Source: Chitinophagales bacterium | GTDB taxonomy: Bacteria; Bacteroidota; Bacteroidia; Chitinophagales; Chitinophagaceae | Assembly (NCBI GenBank): GCA_020636495.1 | Contig: JACJXQ010000008.1 | Span: forward strand, 1,054,001-1,118,000 | Length of the DNA stretch: 64,000 nt | Direction of reading: 5' to 3' | Part shown: positions 1 through 8,075 of the stretch, piece by piece | Position numbering within the stretch: position 1 is the stretch's first letter | How the letters are laid out: each line of letters begins with the position of its first letter | Notes under the pieces: generated by a model | The model's database searches: none | The model's input: only the letters and a program-made list of their open reading frames with translations | Told to the model about the DNA's origin: nothing | Translations under genes and position numbers: made by a program

Positions 1-323
1 CGTATCGGGTTAAGGATGTTCAATGAGCTGTATACGAAAAAGTTCTTCAGTATAGTGAACAGTATCACTGCCAGTATAGAGTAGGTTAGCGCTGTCAACG
101 GTCCTTCTTCTTTTTCCAGTGTGCGCACCAGGTTGGTGGCAAATTCTATCACCTTGTTGCTCGACGGTTCTTTGCTATCATCAAACAACACCTGCAATAC
201 AGGTGCCAGCATTGAGAACGAGAACAGTGAAAATACTACTGCGAGCAGGCTGGTTAAAAAATACAGGGCTATCCTGTTCTTATAACCTTTAAGGTGCTTC
301 AGTAGCGGGGCTATCTTTTTCAT
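1..323 (-). CDS. ABC exporter, N-terminal membrane part (partial, runs off the window)
   Basis: The first 107 codons of a minus-strand gene that continues beyond base 1. The start (MKKIAPLLKHLKG) is the ATG at 323. Hydrophobic segments at about residues 17-43 and 79-100, separated by a charged loop, match the first two transmembrane helices of MsbA-type ABC exporters, in which a six-helix domain is fused to an ATPase that exports lipid or drug. No ATPase motif lies inside the window, so the family call rests on the N-terminus alone. It starts 4 bases after the cysS stop, so it is probably the last or a late gene of the rhomboid-cysS operon. The substrate cannot be inferred. Confidence 0.65.
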   Translation of the reverse strand, partial: MKKIAPLLKHLKGYKNRIALYFLTSLLAVVFSLFSFSMLAPVLQVLFDDSKEPSSNKVIEFATNLVRTLEKEEGPLTALTYSILAVILFTILKNFFVYSSLNILNPI

Positions 324-327
324 AATT

Positions 328-1821
328 TTATTCTATCGTCCAGGATACACTTCCGTCTTTTTCGTCTTTCAGCATAACACCCGTTTCCGCCAGTTTATTG
401 CGTATCAGGTCCGATGTGGCGTAATCCTTTCTCTTCTTTGCATCGTTGCGTATCTCTACCAGCAGCGACAATACTTTATCTATTTTACCATCCTGTTGTG
501 CAGCCATGCCTTGCAGGCCCAGTACATCCACCAGGTAGGTTTTGAATGTATCCGACAGCAGTTGATAAGTAGCCGCAGTTAATGCATCTTTATTTACCTG
601 TCCGCTCTTGATGCTGTTGATAACCGGGGTGAGCTCAAACAGGTTAGCTATCACTTTAGCCGTGTTGAAGTCATCATTCATAAAGTCAGCACACTCATTG
701 CAGAAGCGTGTTACTTTTTCATCCAGCTCTTTATCTTTTGCTGCGTCACTGGTCGATGGTGTTAGTTTCTGCAATACTTCGTAAGCCTCCCACAAGCGCC
801 TCAGTGCTTTTTCTGATGCCTGCAGTGCCTCGTTCGAAAAATCCAGCGTACTCCTGTAGTGTGTTTGCAGTATATAGAAGCGCACCACCATAGGATGATA
901 AGGCTGTTCCAGCAATGGATGGTCGCCGCTGAATAATTCTGTCAATTTAATGACATTATTATAGCTTTTACCCATTTTTTTGCCATTTATGGTGATCATG
1001 TTATTGTGCATCCAGTAGCGTACAGGTGCGCAGCCATGTGCTATGGTAGATTGTGCTATCTCGCTTTCGTGGTGCGGAAACTGAAGGTCCATACCACCAC
1101 CGTGTATATCAAAGGTCTCACCCAGGTATTTACTGCTCATGGCCGAGCATTCAATATGCCAGCCGGGGAACCCTTCTCCCCATGGGCTGTTCCAGCGCAT
1201 GATGTGCTCTGGTGGTGCTTTCTTCCACAGTGCGAAGTCAACCTTGTTCCTTTTCTCATCCTGTCCGTCCAGTTCGCGTGTAGTCTCCAGCAACTCGTCT
1301 ATTTTACGGCCCGATAATTTTCCGTAAGGATATTCATCGGCATATTTCTTTACATCAAAATATACAGAGCCATTCACTTCATAAGCATATCCCTTCGTTA
1401 TGATATCCTGTATCATATCTATTTGCTCTATCACATGCCCGGTTGCAGTAGGCTCAATGTTAGGGTCTATGTTGTTGAACAGGCGCATGCCCCAATGGTA
1501 CAGGTTGGTATATTTCTGCACAAGCTCCATGGGTTCCATTCTTTCCAGGTGGGCTTTCTCTGCTACCTTATCTGTTGCTTCCCGGCCTTCTTCTTCAAAG
1601 TGACCCGCATCGGTTATGTTGCGTACATAACGCACTTTATAGCCTAAGTGTGTCAGGTAGCGATTCACTACATCGAAAGTGATGTAGGGACGGGCGTGGC
1701 CCAGGTGCGACTCCCCCGATACGGTAGGGCCGCACACATATAATCCGGCGTAGCCGGGAACTATGGGTTCAAATTTTTCTTTTTCTCTTGTATAAGAATT
1801 ATATAGATGTAATGATGACAT
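328..1821 (-). CDS. cysS: Cysteinyl-tRNA synthetase
   Basis: Charges tRNA-Cys with cysteine in the cytoplasm; a class I synthetase of 497 aa, slightly above the usual 460-490. The HIGH motif is HLGH at residues 39-42 and the KMSKS motif is KMGKS at 282-286. The zinc site that discriminates cysteine is complete: C30, C225, H250 and E254 have the spacing of the E. coli ligands. The start is an ATG at 1821. It lies between the EEP-family gene (27-base gap) and the ABC exporter (4-base gap) on the same strand and is probably co-transcribed with them. Identification is secure. Confidence 0.97.
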   Translation of the reverse strand: MSSLHLYNSYTREKEKFEPIVPGYAGLYVCGPTVSGESHLGHARPYITFDVVNRYLTHLGYKVRYVRNITDAGHFEEEGREATDKVAEKAHLERMEPMELVQKYTNLYHWGMRLFNNIDPNIEPTATGHVIEQIDMIQDIITKGYAYEVNGSVYFDVKKYADEYPYGKLSGRKIDELLETTRELDGQDEKRNKVDFALWKKAPPEHIMRWNSPWGEGFPGWHIECSAMSSKYLGETFDIHGGGMDLQFPHHESEIAQSTIAHGCAPVRYWMHNNMITINGKKMGKSYNNVIKLTELFSGDHPLLEQPYHPMVVRFYILQTHYRSTLDFSNEALQASEKALRRLWEAYEVLQKLTPSTSDAAKDKELDEKVTRFCNECADFMNDDFNTAKVIANLFELTPVINSIKSGQVNKDALTAATYQLLSDTFKTYLVDVLGLQGMAAQQDGKIDKVLSLLVEIRNDAKKRKDYATSDLIRNKLAETGVMLKDEKDGSVSWTIE

Positions 1822-1848
1822 ATAGCAAAATAAATGTAAAAAAATGGC

Positions 1849-2997
1849 TTAGCCTTGCAGTGCGGGTTTTATTTCAAAATTGGCAATAACAGGGCTGTGG
1901 TCAGACAGAGAAGTATAGGGCGACTTGTAGCCGATACATCGTAGTATTTCGGGGTCATAAAAGATATAGTCTATGCGTAACGTTGGTGACAGCCGGTTGT
2001 AGGTTCTGCCCAGTCCGTGTCCATAGTCAAGAAAGGCGTCGTTCAATACTTCGCTGAAACGGGTATAGGTATATGAGCCGGGCAGGTCATTCAGGTCGCC
2101 GCAAAAAATAACAGGGTAAGGGCTGGCAGCCATTATACTGCGGGTAACCTTTGTTTCCCTGGCTCTGCGCAAAAATGCGTAGTTGAACTTCCATAGATAT
2201 GGTTTGCTATGTTTGATATCCGTATTAATACCCTGCGCGGTTTGTGTCAGTTCTTCAATATAGTCTTTATCGTTATCGCTTAGCCCGAAGGTATTCAGGT
2301 GGCCAAACAGCATCCTGATGGTATCTCCGTTCTTCAGTTGCATATCTGCCTGCAGCATATAGATATAGTCAGACAGTTTATTGGCTTTGAAGTTGAAAAG
2401 AGGGTAGCGTGAAAAAATGGCGGTACCCAGGAATATCTTTTTCCCCAGCGTATTATCCGCCTGGAAACGATAGTCTCTGTAATCATTATCCCTGATGATC
2501 TTTTCTGCGGCAGGGGTCATTATTTTTGTTTTAGGTGTATTGAACTCCGGCAGGCACAACACGTCAGGGTGTTCCTGTTGCACAAACTCTATGATCTTAC
2601 GCTCGTGTTCCTTTTCATTGGGTTCGTCAAACAAGCCCATACCATGCACGTTCCAGTGCATTACTTTCAGTGTATTGTTGCGCGTGGCCAGGTCGCTGCT
2701 TTTAAAGTAGTTCATGCCAAATACTACACCTATCAGCTTATAGCATGCTACCAGGGCAATAATAGAGAGTAATGATCTTGCTTTGCGGCGCGAGAATATC
2801 AGCCATGCTAACGCAAACGAGATATTGGCGAAAATGGCCACCGGTGTGGTCAGGCTGAAAAGAGCTATATATTTTATATCAGCAGGGTGTGTTACCGAAG
2901 CAAGGGCACATATGGCCAGCCATGCTATGGCACACAGGTTCAGCAACAGTACTATCCGCCCCAGGAACCGCCTTATGAATTCTAATAGCTTTTTCAA
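1849..2997 (-). CDS. Membrane-anchored endonuclease/exonuclease/phosphatase (EEP) family protein
   Basis: 382 aa. Three hydrophobic helices (about 12-34, 43-68, 75-95) precede an EEP-fold catalytic domain. Its motifs in order are HWNVHGM (114-120, metal-binding Asn), a Glu in LCLPEFNT, GHLN (catalytic His-Asn region), CGDLND and the terminal SDHSPV. Members hydrolyse phosphodiester or phosphomonoester bonds in DNA, lipids or inositides, and the substrate here is unknown. The domain should face either the cytoplasm or the periplasm from the inner membrane; the odd helix number leaves this open. The only upstream start in frame is a TTG at 2997, five bases after the rhomboid stop, and the next ATG comes after the helices, so TTG is the likely start. 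Operon with its neighbours. Confidence 0.85.
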   Translation of the reverse strand: MKKLLEFIRRFLGRIVLLLNLCAIAWLAICALASVTHPADIKYIALFSLTTPVAIFANISFALAWLIFSRRKARSLLSIIALVACYKLIGVVFGMNYFKSSDLATRNNTLKVMHWNVHGMGLFDEPNEKEHERKIIEFVQQEHPDVLCLPEFNTPKTKIMTPAAEKIIRDNDYRDYRFQADNTLGKKIFLGTAIFSRYPLFNFKANKLSDYIYMLQADMQLKNGDTIRMLFGHLNTFGLSDNDKDYIEELTQTAQGINTDIKHSKPYLWKFNYAFLRRARETKVTRSIMAASPYPVIFCGDLNDLPGSYTYTRFSEVLNDAFLDYGHGLGRTYNRLSPTLRIDYIFYDPEILRCIGYKSPYTSLSDHSPVIANFEIKPALQG

Positions 2998-3002
2998 TAG
3001 CG

Positions 3003-3905
3003 TTATTTTTTATCATTACCGGCGGCTTTCATCAGTGTTTCTCTGTCTTCCTTACTCAGTGAGTCATATCCGCTGTGGTTGATCTTATCCAGTATAGCGT
3101 CTATCTTGCTTTGCGTAATGCCTTGCTTTGGTTTGGGGTTATACATGCTGATGGTCTTGTTGCGGCGGGTAGTGCTTTTATTTACAAAAGCTCTTTCATC
3201 AGGTTCAAAACGGTTATTCACTTTATCAAAAATGTCATACACCCATTCGCCCGGTCTGTAGCCGCTGCGTAGCAGGCGTACATATACAAAACCCATTAAT
3301 GCTCCGCCGGATATCATGAACAATGGTGCCGCTTCGTACTGTATGTTCGCGTTCATCAGTTGCAGTACAAAGAATACGATGGCTACCACTACCAGTGGTA
3401 TCCTGAAGTTTTCTGATAGTGAGAACTTATAGTCCGGTGCTAATGTAAGAGCCGCCACCGCCAGTCCTACTACACCTGCCTGTGCCCCGGTCATGATATC
3501 CCTGCCGGCAAAGTAAGCACCCGGTAATAGTTGTGCCAGCTGGTAGAATAGCCCGCCAACTACCAGGCTGTATATGAATATCGGGAACAACTGTTTATGC
3601 CCCACCAGCATCTGCACCAGTGAACCAAAAGTGTATAGCCACACCATATTACTGAACAACATCCAGAATCCTTCATGTACCCAGCCATAGGTCAGCACCG
3701 TCCATATTTTCAGCGGGAATCGTTCTATCGCAGGCATGGCTATGTTGCCTGTGAAATATTCGGGGAATATATTAGGATTAGCATCAGCTACCAGCAAAAT
3801 AGCCCATGCTAATTTGTATATAACGTAGCATGAACCTGCCGCAATGATCAGTTTCAGCACTGAGTTCTCATTAAATGCCGGTATGCCTCTGGATGTCCTT
3901 ATCAT
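3003..3905 (-). CDS. Rhomboid-family membrane protein without catalytic residues (pseudoprotease)
   Basis: 300 aa with about six hydrophobic segments and a soluble C-terminal tail (from about 215) ending in a short helical domain (SKIDAILDKINHSGYDSLS), a tail often seen on Bacteroidota rhomboids. The rhomboid fold is recognisable (FSNMVWLYTFGS keeps the Asn of the HxxxN motif), but the catalytic GASG is GAQA (Ser replaced by Gln142) and the catalytic HIGG is replaced by ISGG. It should therefore not cleave peptides. It starts 18 bases after the stop of an intact rhomboid on the same strand. A role as partner or regulator of that enzyme, as for eukaryotic iRhoms, is inference. The ATG at 3905 is the natural start. 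Confidence 0.85.
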   Translation of the reverse strand: MIRTSRGIPAFNENSVLKLIIAAGSCYVIYKLAWAILLVADANPNIFPEYFTGNIAMPAIERFPLKIWTVLTYGWVHEGFWMLFSNMVWLYTFGSLVQMLVGHKQLFPIFIYSLVVGGLFYQLAQLLPGAYFAGRDIMTGAQAGVVGLAVAALTLAPDYKFSLSENFRIPLVVVAIVFFVLQLMNANIQYEAAPLFMISGGALMGFVYVRLLRSGYRPGEWVYDIFDKVNNRFEPDERAFVNKSTTRRNKTISMYNPKPKQGITQSKIDAILDKINHSGYDSLSKEDRETLMKAAGNDKK

Positions 3906-3923
3906 TACTATATATGCTCACGA

Positions 3924-4814
3924 TTAATAAAAATGACTGCGGTTATGTTTGTTCCATATCTTCAACAGTATGAATGCTACCACCATACCACCAATATGTG
4001 CAAAGTGCGCTACGTTGTCTCCTGCAGAATTCCTGAACCCGGCAAATAATTCAAAAAGCGCATATGCACCTACCACATATTTTGCTTTTATCGGCACCAG
4101 GAAGTAGATGTACAACAATGTATTAGGGAATAAATACCCGAAGGCGAACAATATACCAAATACGGCACCTGACGCACCTACAGTCGCCTCGTCAAATACA
4201 CCGGGCAGGTACACATTTTGTTCTGCATAATTATATCCATGTATATAGTGTTGCAGACTGCTGATGGCTTCCTGCGACATATTGGCTGATGGGTGGGTTA
4301 CCCACTCGTTGAAGGTGTTGATTACTTGTATGGCCAATGGGTTGCGCCCTGACAAGGTCATATGATCGTCTATAAATGCACGGAAATTGTGTATAGTAGG
4401 GTCACTTTGAAATATATTAAAAGCATGTTCCATATTGTGAAACTGCCAGGCCACTACGCCCATGTGCAATATAGCTGCACCTAGCCCGCACACCAGGTAA
4501 AATATTAAGAATCGCTTCGGGCCCCATACATTTTCCAGTATGCTGCCAAACATCCATAAGGCAAACATATTGGAGAAGATATGCATCAGCGTTCCGTTAA
4601 GGTCGCCCACACTACCATGCATGAACATATGGGTAAAGAACTGCCAGAAATGGAAATACTCGGACTGCCAGTAGTGCAGACCCAGGTAATCAGCAAGGTC
4701 TATCCCAAACTTGCCTAAAACAAATTGGGCAAATACCATAATAGCATTAATGATGATCAGGTTCTTTACTATAGTCGGTAATATCTGGAAACGTCCTGGC
4801 CTGAATTCTGTCAT
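3924..4814 (-). CDS. Rhomboid family intramembrane serine protease
   Basis: 296 aa, six or more transmembrane segments. Cleaves transmembrane helices inside the membrane with a Ser-His dyad. The dyad is complete: GASGAVFG with Ser215 and the last-helix motif AHFAHIGG with His273. The HxxxN motif is H78-N82. A polar stretch of about 75 residues (about 128-205) between the third and fourth helices is longer than in simple bacterial rhomboids. First gene of a minus-strand operon with a catalytically dead paralogue, an EEP protein, cysS and an ABC exporter. A well-formed promoter lies 54-81 bases upstream. Substrates are unknown. Confidence 0.92.
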   Translation of the reverse strand: MTEFRPGRFQILPTIVKNLIIINAIMVFAQFVLGKFGIDLADYLGLHYWQSEYFHFWQFFTHMFMHGSVGDLNGTLMHIFSNMFALWMFGSILENVWGPKRFLIFYLVCGLGAAILHMGVVAWQFHNMEHAFNIFQSDPTIHNFRAFIDDHMTLSGRNPLAIQVINTFNEWVTHPSANMSQEAISSLQHYIHGYNYAEQNVYLPGVFDEATVGASGAVFGILFAFGYLFPNTLLYIYFLVPIKAKYVVGAYALFELFAGFRNSAGDNVAHFAHIGGMVVAFILLKIWNKHNRSHFY

Positions 4815-4867
4815 GTTTTATTTTTGCGTCTTATTTCTGTCTTTTGCGATCCTGCGGGTATGATGGG

Positions 4868-4895
4868 CAAAATTAAGATTTAATAGCCGCATCAA
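4868..4895 (-). promoter_or_regulatory. Promoter of the rhomboid-cysS operon
   Basis: Read on the minus strand, TTG (4895-4893), a 17-base spacer, then TAATTTTG (4875-4868). This fits the Bacteroidota consensus TTG-N17-23-TAnnTTTG. It lies 54 bases upstream of the rhomboid ATG at 4814. Confidence 0.65.
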
Positions 4896-5045
4896 CCTCA
4901 AATTACAAATGTTAATATTGTATGGCTTGTTTTATTGTTATTTTATTTTAATGTAATGCCCTTTTTACAGATTTCATATCTGTTAATTCGTAAATATGGT
5001 TGGGCGATAATGAATGAAGTATTTTATTTTTATAAATAATTTATG

Positions 5046-5092
5046 TATATTTGCTATTATAAAATACACCATGAAGCTCTTTGACATATCTC
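5046..5092 (+). promoter_or_regulatory. -7 promoter box followed by a boxA-like antitermination element
   Basis: TATATTTG at 5046-5053 matches TAnnTTTG. About 23 bases downstream, GCTCTTTGACATATCTC (5076-5092) resembles the boxA of Bacteroidota rRNA leaders (GTTCTTTGACATATTGG type, recalled from rRNA operons). No rRNA follows. No good -33 TTG is present at the expected spacing. It could start a noncoding RNA or be a remnant of an rRNA leader; both are inference. Confidence 0.35.
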
Positions 5093-5342
5093 AATAAAAC
5101 AATGTAGCCACTGAATAGGTTCAAATACATTTTTATTTTCCGGATTGCAGGAAACAAAAAGAAACAAAAACGCAACATTCCTGTGAATAGTCTTATTGAT
5201 AATCAATAAGTTGAGAAACTGAAAGATATTGTCTCGAAAAATGCAACAAAACATGATTGGCGAACATCTCAAAGGGGTGTTAGTCAATCAGGGTGGTTGA
5301 TTTGCGAAGTATTTGAAATAAAACACGACATTTTACAACAAA

Positions 5343-6671
5343 TTACTTCTCGTGTTTCCGCAACATATCCAGAACTCCTTCTTTCTGTAATATGCGGTAC
5401 CCGATACGGTCATGAGATATGCCTTCTTTTAGTTCGTACTCAAAATGGTAATTTTCGTCATCCGTCATCCTTGTAACGAAATAAGAGAATAAAATATCAG
5501 GCCTTTCCTCAAAATGTTTGGCCACTTCATATAGATGGGTAGATAATATCTTGAGATGATTGGGCCGGTTCAGCAGTCCTGCTACCACTGCCCGTGTACA
5601 CTCATAGGCATCGTGTACATTGGTGCCTTTAAAAAGCTCGTCCATCAGTACCAGGTGCGGTTTCTGTTCCAGCAGTTTTTCGGCCGTCAGCTTCATGCGT
5701 TTCACCTCTGCAAAAAAGTAACTCTCGCCTTTCAGCAGGTCATCTTCCACATGCATATTGGTGATGATGCCACTGAAGAAACTGATGCGAAGGTGGGTGG
5801 CGGGTACGCCGCAGCCCAAATGTGCCAGCAGTGCGGCAACGCCTATAGAGCGCATAAAGGTGGTCTTGCCCGACATGTTGGCACCGGTAAGTAACAGGAA
5901 GTTCTGATGCTCGTTGAATGCTATATCATAAGGTTGGGCATATTGCAATAAGGGGTGCTTTAATCCGTTTGCTTCAAAGCATAATGGGGTAGCTACTTGT
6001 AAATCAGGGAACACCCAGCCATGTTCTTTGGTAGCCTTAGCCATAGACTGCCATGCATCCAGTTTTGCATAGTGACTCATCAGGCGGTACACTTTGTTCT
6101 TTATTTCCCGCCTTGCCCTGAAGCTGAGTTGGGCCTGCTCTTTATAAGGAGTGTCTTTGGTCACACCCATCAGTATGGTTGAAAGCTCATTGTCCAGCTC
6201 TTTATTCATTGCCGAGGTTTCGGCTTCTAACAATTCAGGTAGCCCTTCTGTACCTGACAGTGCTGCCAGCTTTTTGCACCCATTCAGGAAATCAGCCAGG
6301 TGAGATAAGGAGAACTGGGTAAAGAAGTATTCACTTTTATTGAACAGCTTCTGAAATGTCTCGTTAAATATGAGTGATATACCTGAAGGCGGTGTAGATA
6401 TGTGGTCTGCAGATTCGTAGAACTTCTCCAGCATCACTAATGTGCCGTTGGTGATGATCACAGGCCAGCAGTCCGGGTTGTCAGCAAGATACCTGATGCT
6501 GCCCTGTAGTTGCACCAGCGCCTCATAACTTTCAGGCGGACGTTTGATGTGCTTGTACAGGTACTCTTTTCCAGCGGCGGTGCGTGTGCGGTCTATCAGT
6601 CCAGCAATACCGTCACTACCATTGGCAGGAAAAACGGACAGGTCCTTAAATGTGATGACATCATTCAGCAT
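5343..6671 (-). CDS. MutS-family ATPase lacking the mismatch-recognition domains
   Basis: 442 aa. The C-terminal half is a MutS domain V ATPase: Walker A GANMSGKTT (263-271), Walker B LVLMDEL (about 340-346) and the switch STHLYEVA. The N-terminal half is a helical lever/core-like region (about 20-235). The N-terminal mismatch-binding domain of MutS1 (its Phe-x-Glu) and the Smr nuclease domain of MutS2 are both absent, and the protein is half the length of either. Such short MutS-like proteins are common in Bacteroidota and their role is unclear; DNA-structure binding in recombination or repair is plausible. Its ATG overlaps the dihydroorotase stop by one base (TAATG), so translation is probably coupled. 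It has no neighbouring mutL. Confidence 0.85.
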   Translation of the reverse strand: MLNDVITFKDLSVFPANGSDGIAGLIDRTRTAAGKEYLYKHIKRPPESYEALVQLQGSIRYLADNPDCWPVIITNGTLVMLEKFYESADHISTPPSGISLIFNETFQKLFNKSEYFFTQFSLSHLADFLNGCKKLAALSGTEGLPELLEAETSAMNKELDNELSTILMGVTKDTPYKEQAQLSFRARREIKNKVYRLMSHYAKLDAWQSMAKATKEHGWVFPDLQVATPLCFEANGLKHPLLQYAQPYDIAFNEHQNFLLLTGANMSGKTTFMRSIGVAALLAHLGCGVPATHLRISFFSGIITNMHVEDDLLKGESYFFAEVKRMKLTAEKLLEQKPHLVLMDELFKGTNVHDAYECTRAVVAGLLNRPNHLKILSTHLYEVAKHFEERPDILFSYFVTRMTDDENYHFEYELKEGISHDRIGYRILQKEGVLDMLRKHEK

Positions 6672-8002
6672 TACCTGGCAAAAGAAAGCCTTTTCCCTCT
6701 AACGGCTTTGTTAATTTTACCGTTGTCCAGGGCTGCTTTACCGTTTACGAATGTATAACGTATATCGGCAGGTAAGGTTTCTCCTTCCAGCGGCGACCAG
6801 CCGCATTTGTACAGGATATTCTCTTTGGTCACGGTCGTTTTGCCTGCCAGGTCTACCAGTACCAGGTCGGCGAAATAGCCTTCGCGGATAAAGCCCCGTT
6901 CTTCTATATTGAAGCAGGTAGCAGGTGCATGCGACATTTTTTCTACCACTTTCTCCAACGATATCTTGCCCTCTTTTACATATTTCAGCATCAGCAGCAG
7001 GCTGTGCTGTACCAATGGTACGCCCGATGGAGATTTAGGATAGGGTTGTTGCTTCTCTTCCCAGGTATGGGGAGCGTGGTCGGTAGCAATAATATCCAGC
7101 CTGTCGTCCAGCAGTGCTTCCCAAAGGGCATCCCTGTTCTCCGGCGATTTGATAGCCGGATTACATTGTATCTGTGTGCCTAGTCTTGCATAATCATCCG
7201 ATGTATAATTCAGGTGATGTACACAAACCTCAGCCGTTATCCTCTTTTCTGAAAGGGGGAACATGTTGGTGAATAGTTGCAGTTCCCTGGCAGTACTGAT
7301 ATGCAGTATGTGCAGGCGTGTGCGGTGTTTATTGGCCAGTTGTACTGCCATCAGCGAGCTTTGATAACAAGCATCCACGTCCCTTATCATCGGGTGATAG
7401 GATACATTGTCGGCACCACTGTATTTCAACTTATTCGCCTCAATGATACGCTCATCCTCGCAGTGGGTAGCTATCAGCAGTTCCGATTCGGAGAATATCT
7501 TATTCAGTGTCATAAGGTTGTCCACCAGCATATTACCTGTACTGGAACCCATAAATATTTTGATGCCGCAAACGTCTCTTTTCTTGTTGTTGGTCTTCAG
7601 TACTTCCTCGATATTGTCGTTAGAAACACCCATGAAGAAGGAGTAATTAGCGGCTGAAGTGAAGTTGGCAACACGGTATTTGTCTTCGAGAATATCCTGC
7701 GTAAGTGCGGGTGGACGTGTATTTGGCATCTCCATAAATGATGTTACACCACCGGCTACTGCTGCCATAGATTCGGTTTCGATAGTAGCCTTATGTTTCA
7801 ATCCCGGATCGCGGAAGTGCACCTGGTCGTCAATAACACCGGGCAAAAGGTGCAGCCCCTCAGCATTTATCTCCCTTGCCCTTGGTGGGGTATTGATGAT
7901 GCCACCTATTTTTTCAATTCGTCCATCCTTTATCAGCAGATCACCTTGTAGTTGTTTCCCCTCGTTTACTATCGTAGCATTCTTGATTAAAACCGTTTCC
8001 AT
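6671..8002 (-). CDS. pyrC: Dihydroorotase (class I type), with an altered metal-binding motif
   Basis: 443 aa amidohydrolase. Dihydroorotase closes carbamoyl-aspartate to dihydroorotate in pyrimidine synthesis. Visible motifs are DDQVHFRDPG (58-67), EMPNT, the lysine in GIKIFMGSS, ATHCEDE, HILHISTARE and the C-terminal ATDHAPHTWEEK. The first metal motif is normally HxH; here it reads QVH, so the first His is Gln60, while His62 and Arg64 remain. I recall similar DDQVHF motifs in other Bacteroidota proteins annotated as dihydroorotase, so this is probably a lineage trait, but catalysis is not proven from sequence. The start is the ATG at 8002. It is followed by the MutS-like gene with a one-base overlap and is divergent from the Wzi-like gene. 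Confidence 0.85.
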   Translation of the reverse strand: METVLIKNATIVNEGKQLQGDLLIKDGRIEKIGGIINTPPRAREINAEGLHLLPGVIDDQVHFRDPGLKHKATIETESMAAVAGGVTSFMEMPNTRPPALTQDILEDKYRVANFTSAANYSFFMGVSNDNIEEVLKTNNKKRDVCGIKIFMGSSTGNMLVDNLMTLNKIFSESELLIATHCEDERIIEANKLKYSGADNVSYHPMIRDVDACYQSSLMAVQLANKHRTRLHILHISTARELQLFTNMFPLSEKRITAEVCVHHLNYTSDDYARLGTQIQCNPAIKSPENRDALWEALLDDRLDIIATDHAPHTWEEKQQPYPKSPSGVPLVQHSLLLMLKYVKEGKISLEKVVEKMSHAPATCFNIEERGFIREGYFADLVLVDLAGKTTVTKENILYKCGWSPLEGETLPADIRYTFVNGKAALDNGKINKAVRGKRLSFAR

Positions 8003-8029
8003 ACAGTAGAATAAACTAATTTATAACGC

Positions 8030-8037
8030 TATTTTTG
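8030..8037 (+). promoter_or_regulatory. -7 promoter box of the Wzi/RemB-like gene
   Basis: TATTTTTG matches TAnnTTTG and lies 38 bases upstream of the ATG at 8076, in the short divergent space shared with pyrC. No convincing -33 TTG was found. Confidence 0.5.
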
Positions 8038-8075
8038 TAACAATATTAACGCATACGTGCCGGAAATCACACTTT

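Larger units (their letters stand above)
4815..5342. other. 528-bp AT-rich intergenic region without a supported gene
   Basis: Lies upstream of the minus-strand rhomboid operon and downstream of the minus-strand MutS-like gene. Its lower part carries the rhomboid promoter. The middle carries, on the plus strand, a -7 box and a boxA-like element (listed separately). Open frames here are short, poor in codon bias and match no family I recognise. No terminator hairpin was seen. Confidence 0.6.

Noticed and set aside
5076..5092. boxA-like element as evidence of an rRNA operon
   Set aside because: No 16S, 23S or tRNA sequence follows within the window; kept only as an unexplained leader element.
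5057..5287. 76-codon minus-strand open frame in the region before the rhomboid operon
   Set aside because: No promoter, no start context, low-complexity Phe/Ile/Asn composition and overlap with a plus-strand promoter/boxA element; not credible as a gene.
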